A model generated the notes under the pieces. That model saw only the letters and a list, made by a program, of their open reading frames with translations, was not told where the DNA came from and did not search any database. Shown here in pieces: positions 58,201 through 64,000 of a stretch of 64,000 nucleotides of DNA (its first letter is position 1; the number at the start of each line of letters is the position of its first letter). Origin of the DNA: Steromphala cineraria (lineage: Eukaryota > Mollusca > Gastropoda > Trochida > Trochidae); contig OU744733.1 of the NCBI GenBank assembly GCA_916613615.1, forward strand, positions 35,193,939 to 35,257,938, written 5' to 3'. A program made the position numbers and the translations under genes.

Positions 58201-61200
58201 CACTTCTCTAACTTTGTCTTTGGCTTCGGAAATGGTAACAGTGTCACACCTATCAATCGGTCACGATACCTTTCGTCTGTATTACACCTTCCCCAAACAC
58301 ATCGACGAACCATATTTGATTACCGGCCTAAAACTCACATTTTCCCCATGCATCACAATGCATAACAACGGTTTGTTTGTGATGCAAATATGGCCGCCAA
58401 ACAATCGCAGCGCCGGGCAAAATCGCAGATGATATCTGATTGGCTGAAATACTGGTTCTCATTAGCATATCGGAACCATGAATTGACGGCAAGCGTGACG
58501 TTGCCCGCGGTCAAGGGCAGATAACTCTAAACGTCAAAACTGGAAAATGTTAATGATAAACAATTGTAACCGGAGTGCTAAGGAAACCGATAATTTAACG
58601 TCCTAGGACCAAGTAAATATTGGTGAACATACCCACCCCCAAAAGCTTCACACGACAATCTTGAAGTTGCTAAACTGGCGCTTTAGCTTTATGGTGGAGG
58701 ATGATTTGGGAAACGTCGAGTTGCATATAATGACAAATACAAATGAATTATTATCACCATATCATCTACTTCCGGGTTCAAACCCGACCTCACCTTCACG
58801 ATGCTTTGAACACTCCGGTGCTGTTCGGTTCCCTCTATCGCGTTCAGTGAGTGCTCCCCGAGCACTACTCGAAGATGCTGCAAACTGAAATGTTACTAGT
58901 GGAGTATCAGTCATTTAGAACCTTGGAGACAAGAAGACCAACTATCACAATCGACTTGTATTGCCGATAATAAAACGTTCTTGGTCCAAAACTCATCCAA
59001 GAGTCAATTGTTTACTTAATTCGTTTCATCATCGGCAATACCTTGTCCTGTGAAAATTCTTTTACTGCACCCAAACAAGCCAACATTGAAATTGGTTTAG
59101 TTCACCTTTAATGCAATTATACATTTACTGTCATTTCAACAATTCCCGATTTTTTGGTTGGAATAAAAGTTTCAAATCTTCTCACGCTTGATTAAATTAA
59201 TATTACATCCAAATCTCAATATCTAGATTTTGTTGCGTGATGTTTTGATCATAATGCGGATTTTATAATCGACAGAAATCGTTTTAGTATTCTCTCCCCA
59301 CAAAGATAGTTAAGTAACAAAACCCCACTCTAACCTCTGTCGTAATAAGAGCATTTCTCAGGTTTCCTCAGTGCAGATTCACTAAGCCTGATCAATCATT
59401 TTCTTCTTATATTATATTTCTAGCGGCAAAATTTGATTGCACAACGAGCTTTGATTGCATACAATTATAGGTTTTCTCGTTCTATACCGAAACTGATCAT
59501 ATAAGTATTTTCAGCTATATTACTTTCACCTAATTAAATCATCTTTAACTTTGTCATTCTGGTTAACATAACTTGAGATTACACTGTAGAGGATGTGGAG
59601 AAAGAATGCGTTATAAGAGGACCTGTTTAGTTCTTCATCAATCTAAATGGTTCTTCATCAACCTGGTCCGCTGGCCTCGTTCTGATTGCTCGCTGTGGCG
59701 CAAACGGATCAAGGTCAGGAAACCAGCTTGGTTCGTCTTCGTGTACTCAACCAGTCTTAGTAAACCTAGCCTCAATATAATCCGTTTCACTCCTATACCT
59801 AGTCTAGAAAGGTTGAGTAGAGGGTCGCGTGAGCCCACGTATCGAATTGACCAATCAGAACTCATCTTATCAAGCCACAATAGTCTGCCTTCGCATGTAT
59901 AACGTTGGATAGTCATAGGTCGCAGAAAGGTCGGCTGACGCGACCCTCTACTAGGCCTTTCTAGACTCAGTATAGGAGTGTTACGGATAATATTGAGGCT
60001 ATGTTTACTTAGACTGCCTGGTCCACTGGCCTCGTTCTGCGTGCTCGCTGTGGCGCAAACGGATCAAGGTGTGTACTCACTCAGTGTACGTAAACCTAGC
60101 CTCAATAGAGAGAAACGGATAATATTGAGGCTAGGTTTACTTAGACCGTGTACTCACTCATCTGAGACGCAGTGGGCGGCGGTGAGGACCTTGTTGGGGG
60201 CAACCAGAACAGCCCCGCACAGATGGTACCAGTTGTGACCGTTGGTGAAGTCTATGATTGCAAGGAAGGGGAACTCGTTGGGGGTCATGGGCACCCCATT
60301 GATGATCCGGGTGTTAAGCCGGGAGGCAGTCCCGCAACCTGGTTGAAAAGTTAGATCTATACCTCTCTTACCTTTTTATTCTATCTATTCATGTTCTTTG
60401 TAATTTTCTTTTCAGTATTTTCAGTAGTTCGGGTGCTAAACCTGGCTGCACACTCGCAACTTGTAGAACAGGTATACTTTTTCTCATTAGTCTTTTTAAA
60501 TATAACTTAATAGGCCTACCTTGTTTTCAAAAACAATTTCGATGTTCAAAATGGTGCTTGTATCCAATATGTCAAAATGGATGTCAGCTTTCAAATAAAC
60601 ACCGCTTCAATAAGACACTGATATTAGAATAGACGTCCTCATTCTCATAGACGAAGCAATACAATATGCGCCGGTATCAAGGCAGACACCAGCATCAAAG
60701 CAGACATCAGTATCATCGTATATATAGACACCGGCATCCAGTAGACGACGGTATAAAAGCAGACGCCAGTTCATCGTATAGACGCCAGTATCAAACTATA
60801 TACGCAGGAAATAATGTGTAAATGTCATTGTCCTATCCCCAAAAATATGGGCGTAGGGTTAACATGTTGTGACAGGGTTACAAATTAGAAACACTGACAC
60901 CGATGTGAACCAACTACTCTCAAAGTTCACGAAGGACCATTACGTTTTTCAGTTTAACCTCTGTCGAAAGACATTCTGTCATCTTGTTCTAAGACGCTTT
61001 GTTTGCATTTTGATACCAAATCAAAACCTCTAACAAAACAATGCATTACTGACCTTGCTTCACCTATTACATGCATAATCGAAGCTTCATTTTTAACCGA
61101 CATAGTCCCACGTGAATCACCATAAAACAACTTAACAGATTTCAGCCGTTTCTGACGTAGCGTTCATAATAAAAAAATACTGTTCCTAGACAGCAAGTAG

Positions 61201-62304
61201 ACAATTTAAGCGAGCCAGGTCTTATAGAGGTAAACCATTTTGCCTACAGGCAGACCCACAACACGGACACTGCTGTTCTGAGTGTATTCAACATCCTTTT
61301 ATGCAAGACAGACAAAAAGCACATCTCTCTTCTTGCTTTGCTAGACCTAAGCGCTACCTTTGATACCATAGCTTATTGTATTCTGTTAGATCAACTTATA
61401 ATAAATTTCAGAATCCAATGCACAGTCAGCTTTTGCGTGATCAACTTCTTTATAAACTGAGAAACACAATCAATTCTCATTGACGGTGTCAGACTATTAA
61501 AAAAGAATAATTGCTCCTTGGAGTACCTCAAGGCCCTGTTTTGGGTCCAATGCTTTTTACTCTCTATTTCCAACAACTATCAGATGTCATTGTATCCTAT
61601 GAATGAGATTTCCACATGTATGCAGATGACAATGAGCTTTCCCAGAGTGCATCAGCAAGTGACTTCCGCTCCAAGAGGACCGACACCCAGTCATGTGTCA
61701 CATATGAACTGGAGCGGATGACCAGTAATACGTTTAAGCTAATCACGGTTGATGCTGGTTGGTGTTTCATCTTCACAAAAAGCTCTTGCCTAAATTTTTT
61801 TAAAAACTTAGAAAAATCTCTTGGTGTCCATGTAGATTGATCGTTCACAATAGTTTCAATTACGGAACGTTTATCAAGCATCCATCTTACATTTCGGACC
61901 AAGACGTCCGACATTTTTAACTAAAACCCCCTTACACAAGTCACCACAGCAAAGCCTAGTCACTTCAGTTCATTTATAACACAAATGTTTGACTACTCAC
62001 ACTCTGTGGACTTCTTTTTGGACTTTTTAGCTTGACAAGTAACCTGAGAGCTGGGAATGAAACCCCTGAACTCTCAGTTTTTTCCCAGAAATGAGCTGAC
62101 CCATTCATCCAGCGAGCCGCGCCCGTTGATGCTTAACTTTTCTATAACGGTTAACTAAGCATTGCACAGACAGGCTGATTGGAGGCAGGCTAAATCGAAC
62201 ACCCTTTTCCCTAATTAGATTCTGTACAATTTCAAGTTGGTAATTAAATGATACGAAGAGTCGGATTACTTACCAAATAAAGTTAGTAGTACAAATATCA
62301 ACAT
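43102..62304 (-). CDS. Chymotrypsin-fold (S1) serine protease homologue, probably catalytically dead
   Basis: Exons on the minus strand: 62274-62304 (MLIFVLLTLF signal peptide), 60158-60338, 47361-47535, 45888-46039 and 43102-43248, all GT-AG. Exon 2 has the activation site (NTR/IINGVP), CGAVLVAPNK and the His57 box TAAHC. Exon 3 has the Asp102 box (PNDLAMITL) and CVMAGWGS. Exon 4 has SLCEQLW and CTFGPAQHSACH. Exon 5 gives YDFGGPL, then MSWGD and FYHNWIQ. The family's GDSGGPL is YDFGGPL, so catalytic Ser195 is Phe and oxyanion-hole Gly193 is Tyr, which should abolish proteolysis. One exon between His57 and Asp102 (length 1 mod 3, about 20-35 aa) is not confidently located; see 59640-59745. 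A secreted, non-enzymatic binding or regulatory role is inferred. The large intron holds a ~10 kb transposon. Confidence 0.8.
43667..44273. mobile_element. MITE family 5 with ~50 bp inverted ends
   Basis: The left arm CATTCTCTCCCCACAGAGGC...AATTAGCCTCTGTTC is mirrored on the right by GAACAGAGGCTAATT...GCCTCTGTGGGGAGAGAATG. A partial relative begins at about 59291 (TTCTCTCCCCACAAAG). It lies in the last intron of the protease homologue. Confidence 0.85.
44344..45150 (-). mobile_element. Pearl-type element, family E (reverse orientation), with a tRNA-like segment at its far end
   Basis: On the minus strand it starts with the hairpin AGCAGCCCC...GGGGCTGCT (45150-45120) and a GCC-rich microsatellite (45068-45095). 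About four ~145 bp monomers rich in GTGACCTTGACCTTTGACCT follow. At 44350-44420 (+ strand) a tRNA-like sequence with A-box-like GGTAGCTGAACAGGTAAGAG and B box GGTTCGAATCC abuts it. Confidence 0.65.
45245..45887. repeat. Tandem ~115-140 bp array including copies of the protease exon-4 donor edge
   Basis: GGTTCATAAGTGTGATAAAG recurs about six times (near 45270, 45390, 45550, 45705, 45820). The two units nearest the exon also contain the exon's last ~23 bases plus donor (minus strand GCGCCTGCCATGTAAGT) at about 45657 and 45772, in addition to the genuine site at 45888. The extra donors follow intron with an in-frame stop. Confidence 0.85.
46553..46725. mobile_element. Short MITE
   Basis: Inverted ends CAGTGTTTAAAATATAGCCT and AGGCTGAGTTTTCAAT...ATACACTG, with GGACAGG/CCTGTCC just inside. 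Non-coding. Confidence 0.6.
46761..47262. mobile_element. MITE with TTAACCCTTACGA ends and internal duplication
   Basis: The left end TTAACCCTTACGATAC and right end GTCGTAAGGGTAA are inverted. Inside, about 140 bp is present twice (46920-47060 and 47107-47247: TGATTGAGGGTACCCA, CATTAGAGATAATT, ATCATATGTATAT). Open frames here are incidental. Confidence 0.7.
47279..47352. repeat. CAT/CAC trinucleotide microsatellite
   Basis: Imperfect CACCATCATCACCATCATCA run directly downstream (in transcription) of protease exon 3's donor. Confidence 0.9.
48140..48481 (-). repeat. ~60-bp minisatellite made of copies of the protease exon-3 acceptor edge
   Basis: Minus-strand units read GATTGTTTCCCCAG followed by CACCCCGGGTATA. 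This copies the genuine junction at 47535 (GATTGTTTTTCCAG, then CATCCCGGGTATG), followed by TTTATCTCCCGGCAACATTA. About six units. Reading through a unit meets a stop soon after the copied edge. The array is broken by the left end of the transposon at 48482, and a diverged unit resumes at about 58560. Confidence 0.85.
48560..50903. other. Left non-coding arm of the transposon
   Basis: About 2.3 kb of AT-rich DNA with no recognised exon or repeat between the left terminal repeat and the nested TTAA MITE. It may hold regulatory sequence of the SWIM/YqaJ gene or be unrelated filler. Confidence 0.35.
50904..51390 (+). mobile_element. TTAA-flanked MITE, family 3, 3'-altered copy
   Basis: Starts after TTAA with TGTGACACAGAGTATC and matches 62759-63248 through GTGATCCTATCAACATA, but lacks the terminal ACTCTGTGTCTCT, so it is not complete. 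Confidence 0.8.
52020..52073 (+). promoter_or_regulatory. Probable promoter-proximal region of the SWIM/YqaJ gene
   Basis: A CG-richer patch directly before the ATG contains GCCACGCCCCC (GC/KLF-type box), the perfect palindrome AGCAACGGTTGCT and AACAAGATGGCGACC spanning the start codon. The last resembles a YY1 site (AAGATGGCG) overlapping the translation start. These are motif resemblances only. Confidence 0.35.
52074..56655 (+). CDS. SWIM zinc-finger plus YqaJ/lambda-exonuclease-type nuclease (transposon gene)
   Basis: Four exons, 52074-52369, 52546-52779, 53320-53470 and 55888-56655, all GT-AG and in phase (482 aa). The SWIM finger is C94-x-C96 ... C104-x-H106 and is split by intron 1 (HCSCIAG, then TDGHCSH). 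Residues 107-290 are a linker with no recognised domain. The C-terminal YqaJ-type domain has LTTSNFGRIL (296-305), Glu337 in GTTHEKQAK, Asp372 in ASPDG and the E-x-K pair Glu385/Lys387 in ILEVKCPY, so the metal-binding and catalytic set looks complete. It is expected to be a 5'-3' or end-processing nuclease acting with the transposase. The start is ATG 52074 in good context (AAGATGGCG). Intron 3 contains the transposase's main exon on the other strand. The nuclease activity is family-based inference. Confidence 0.85.
53611..54350 (+). mobile_element. Pearl family B element, internally deleted, in the SWIM/YqaJ gene intron
   Basis: Starts TTAGCTCACCTTTACAAAGT and ends AAGGTGAGCTTCTGTACCCT, then CGGTACTTTTATTT, so both termini of the family are present. 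It lacks the CCGT microsatellite and monomers. Body sequence matches 23515-24230. This complete short form defines the family's ends. Confidence 0.8.
54523..58313 (-). CDS. THAP-finger DDE transposase (DDE_Tnp_4-like)
   Basis: Four exons on the minus strand, 58110-58313, 57256-57428, 56735-56829 and 54523-55592, all GT-AG and in phase (513 aa). The N-terminal THAP C2CH finger is C5-x4-C10 ... C66-x2-H69, with the last His just after intron 1 (VVCSK, then HFVGGNG). Residues ~95-130 are basic and proline-rich (PLPKKRYLSP, PLKKRLKY), a possible nuclear signal. Residues ~168-192 look like a coiled coil (EIESLKAKVKEQENTINDLQ). The catalytic domain has D336 in IIIDGTE, GLIGCDSRG, D389 in SGSVSDK, D420 in MADKGF and E467 in HIERLIAKVK. 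No frameshift or stop was seen. Its introns contain the last exon of the SWIM/YqaJ gene on the other strand. Confidence 0.88.
58314..58549 (-). promoter_or_regulatory. Right transposon end and probable transposase promoter
   Basis: Between the transposase ATG and the terminal repeat lie about 235 bp with CG-rich patches (AATATGGCCGCC, AATCGCAGCGCCGG). This is the only room for a promoter inside the element. No TATA box is evident. Confidence 0.35.
58560..59640. other. Protease intron sequence outside the transposon
   Basis: Begins with a diverged unit of the exon-3 edge minisatellite (CCGGAGTGCTAAGGAAACC), followed by unrecognised AT-rich DNA. A partial family 5 MITE end is at about 59291. 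Confidence 0.4.
59640..59745 (-). pseudogene. Protease-like segment, candidate for the unlocated exon or its relic
   Basis: The minus strand encodes GFLTLIRLRHSEQSERGQRT, which resembles the S1 protease stretch between the His57 and Asp102 boxes. A second copy on the same strand at 60015-60075 reads TLIRLRHSEHAERGQWT. The two flank a family 1 MITE. Neither has convincing splice sites on both sides, so one could be the missing exon or both could be duplicated relics. Confidence 0.3.
59753..60014. mobile_element. Snap-back MITE, family 1, copy c
   Basis: Arms AGTCTTAGTAAACCTAGCCT and AGGCTATGTTTACTTAGACT, with internal GCTGACGCGACCCTCTACTA. It lies between the two protease-like segments. Confidence 0.85.
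60084..60147. mobile_element. Arm-only family 1 MITE beside a splice donor
   Basis: GTAAACCTAGCCTCAAT and ATTGAGGCTAGGTTTAC form a ~60 bp hairpin. The direct repeat GTGTACTCACTCA occurs on both sides (60070 and 60148). The right copy contains the inverse of the exon-2 donor (minus strand GTGAGTAC). Confidence 0.8.
60414..60470 (-). pseudogene. Relic copy of the protease exon-2 start
   Basis: Minus-strand AGTTGCGAGTGTGCAGCCAG, then GTTTAGCACCCGAACTACT, matches the exon-2 start (GGTTGCGGGACTGCCTCCCG, then GCTTAACACCCGGATCATC) over about 50 bases, about 100 bp upstream of the real exon. The reading quickly loses similarity. Confidence 0.6.
61245..61860 (+). pseudogene. Non-LTR (LINE) reverse transcriptase fragment
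   Basis: The frame-shifted plus-strand reading shows RQTHNTDTAVLSVFN, LLDLSATFDTIAYCILL, LLGVPQGPVLGPMLF and FHMYADDNELS. These are in the order of a jockey/CR1-type RT (finger motif, motif A, motif B, YADD box). Stops and frameshifts break it, and no endonuclease is present. It lies in intron 1 of the protease homologue. Confidence 0.85.
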
Positions 62305-62758
62305 GGTCGATGAGAAAGAGCCAACACACCAATCTTATCTTCTATGGGATTGGTCAACTTGACGGTTAAACAGTGGCCGAGATTCCATACTACTTCACAT
62401 TACCTAGTGATTTGATCTCAGATTAGTTATTGTCAGCACATATTTGAGTCAGTTATTTTTCCTACTGTTATTTTCATCATTTGTAAAAAGCTTAAATTCA
62501 CAGGAGCCGAAATTCACTGTCTTAAGTTTTGTTCAAAACATCTCGATTAATATGCACGTTAACCCTGAAATGTCAAAATATTTTATCTTTGCTTTTTTCA
62601 AAAATAATAATTTAAGATTACGAGGTATCATTAACAAGTTCACTAACGATCCAACCGACCAAATAACATCCAACCAACATTGTAGTTTTGTTTGCTGTTT
62701 CCAAAGTTACGTATCAGTCATTGACTCATTATTTTCCGACATACATTAACATGATTAA

Positions 62759-63248
62759 AGTGACACAGAGTATATTTCTTAAATTTCATTTGGTTTAGAT
62801 AAGTTACAAAATATCTTATATGCTGATTGAAGTTCATATCTCATCACTGGACTTGCAAATATTATCCATTTATGCATAATATCTCTAAAATGCTTGATTT
62901 TATGGAAAAATCAAGAAAACATCTCAAATACGTTTTGATATTCGAAATTATGCATCCAATTAATATACCTAGTAGTTGCAATACCTAATAAACACTATCG
63001 AATCGAAAATATCTTCCTGTCAGCTTATGATAAGGTTTCAAAATTACGTTTGGCGAATTTGCGCGCGCCACTTGAGCCACATTTTCCGGTTTTTGATCAA
63101 AATCCCGACTTTGAATGGCCGTATTTTCGCTCTAATGTACTGATTGACCTTTAACTTGTTATTTTCAGTAACAGTTAGTGGTTCCCGATGCATGACATTG
63201 ATTTCAAAATTTGACATATGTGATCCTATCAACATACTCTGTGTCTCT
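62759..63248. mobile_element. TTAA-flanked MITE, family 3, complete copy
   Basis: The left end AGTGACACAGAGTAT and right end ATACTCTGTGTCTCT are inverted repeats with TTAA on both sides (62755-62758, 63249-63252), a piggyBac-type target (Kolobok also uses TTAA). About 490 bp, no coding capacity. Related copies at 30935 and 50904. Confidence 0.9.
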
Positions 63249-63479
63249 TTAATCTAATGTCACTATGTTGAACTGATAAGGAAGTAAATATAGATAGTCA
63301 TTCAATAAACAACCAGTTCTCTTCTGATAAAATTACACCATATACAATAGTTGACATATTTGACTCAAACATTTAAGTCTGACCTGGAAATCGGGTTAAA
63401 TAAACGGCCTTTAGTTTTCTATACGTTTTTGCTTTGTATCTGATGCCGGTTTATCGCAGCCAAAAATAAAGTCAATTGT

Positions 63480-63605
63480 AATTATACACTAAATTACTCA
63501 TGGTGAGGTCATTGGTCAGGTCAGACCGCCTCGGGAGTCAGGTCTCGAGTCCTTGTATTTCACATAATGACCTCACCAAGAGTAATTAAGTGTTTTATTA
63601 TACCG
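63480..63605. repeat. ~125 bp snap-back repeat
   Basis: ATTATACACTAAATTACTCA...GGTGAGGTCATT is mirrored by AATGACCTCACC...AGAGTAATTAAGTGTTTTAT. Probably a small MITE; no relative seen in the window. Confidence 0.65.
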
Positions 63606-64000
63606 AAATTATTTTTTCTTAGATTTGTTAAGATAAGATAAGATAATTTTATTTACATGAGTTGTATATGTGTAACGTCAAAACGAAACGTCATGTGACA
63701 GATGCAATCATGTGACAAGTTACGTGACGAGTCAATATCTCAGGTCAGTGTCACAAATTTCTTTCACAAAACTGACCTCCTCACGGATAGCCGGGGTCAG
63801 TGTGCAGATATATTTTTCAATCACGTGATGTCAACTAACCAATGATATTCTTACAAATTTAATAGAGGTATAATACAGAACAATAAGTATCTCTTTGCAT
63901 CTATTTGATTTTAAATGCATGGAAAAATGATTTGGTTAAACTCGAGGAATTAAAGTTTGACAATATTGACTTTACCGGGATACGAACTTGTGTCATTAGG
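63606..64000. other. Window-end flank, no gene recognised
   Basis: Contains AAGATAAGATAAGATAA, also seen at about 18825, then unrecognised AT-rich sequence. Confidence 0.3.

Larger units (their letters stand above)
48482..58549. mobile_element. Autonomous two-gene DNA transposon (IS4EU/ISL2EU-like) inserted in the protease intron
   Basis: Imperfect terminal inverted repeats: the left CATTTTCCAGTTT, TTTTAGAGT and CCGCGGGCAA (48482-48552) occur in the same order, inverted, at 58501-58549 (TTGCCCGCGG, ACTCTAAA, AAACTGGAAAATG). The left arm has about 22 extra bases. Between them lie a THAP/DDE transposase gene and a SWIM/YqaJ exonuclease gene. To my knowledge the pairing of a THAP-type transposase with a YqaJ nuclease is described for the IS4EU superfamily. 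Secondary insertions are a TTAA MITE (50904-51390) and a pearl B fragment (53611-54350). The target duplication is not resolved because the flanks are minisatellite. Confidence 0.75.

Noticed and set aside
58102..58365. Open frame antisense to the THAP exon
   Set aside because: Shadow of the transposase exon, whose THAP residues and splice phase are clear on the minus strand.

Overview
The window looks like nuclear DNA of a marine bivalve mollusc (inference). Genes are split by long, AT-rich introns with ordinary GT-AG sites. Repeats follow bivalve 'pearl'/Helentron-type architecture: a hairpin head, a CCGT-rich microsatellite, then tandem ~150-170 bp monomers. Many short MITE families and tRNA-derived SINEs are present. 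No bacterial or organellar features were seen.

Layout. (1) 255-5989, + strand: the last six coding exons of ATP-citrate synthase (ACLY), followed by its 3' UTR. (2) About 7-15 kb: AT-rich intergenic DNA with a hAT-like MITE, a small duplication and a 24-bp minisatellite. (3) 15207-33596, + strand: a complete seven-exon gene for a small type I membrane protein of the cation-dependent mannose-6-phosphate receptor family (242 aa, ending in YEKI). Its sixth intron (10.6 kb) holds a ~7.9 kb nest of pearl-type elements. A broken Ty3/gypsy element sits in its last intron. (4) 33.6-42 kb: 3' flank with several MITEs, two SINEs, a pearl-type element and a 37-bp minisatellite carrying TGACGTCA motifs. 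(5) 42499-62304, - strand: a chymotrypsin-fold serine protease homologue with His57 and Asp102 present but Ser195 replaced by Phe and Gly193 by Tyr, so probably a pseudoprotease. Its last exon is duplicated, and one copy lies inside a MITE. (6) 48482-58549, inside a protease intron: a ~10 kb DNA transposon with imperfect terminal inverted repeats. It carries two intact, spliced, oppositely oriented and interlocked genes: a THAP-finger DDE transposase (513 aa, - strand) and a SWIM-finger/YqaJ-type exonuclease (482 aa, + strand). This combination fits the IS4EU (ISL2EU) superfamily. (7) 61.2-63.6 kb: protease exon 1, a LINE reverse-transcriptase fragment, a TTAA-flanked MITE and a snap-back repeat.

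Two things stand out. First, the two-gene transposon looks structurally complete, and all its recognisable catalytic and metal-binding residues are present. Second, in all three host genes the edges of exons (splice site plus the first or last ~15-50 coding bases) have been tandemly copied into the neighbouring intron. These copies form arrays of decoy splice sites, and those I read lead quickly to in-frame stops. I see this at an ACLY acceptor, the receptor's membrane-exon acceptor, and one donor and one or two acceptors of the protease homologue.

All calls come from reading the sequence by eye. Exon borders were checked by phase continuity. Family names rest on motif recognition, and no alignment or database search was run.
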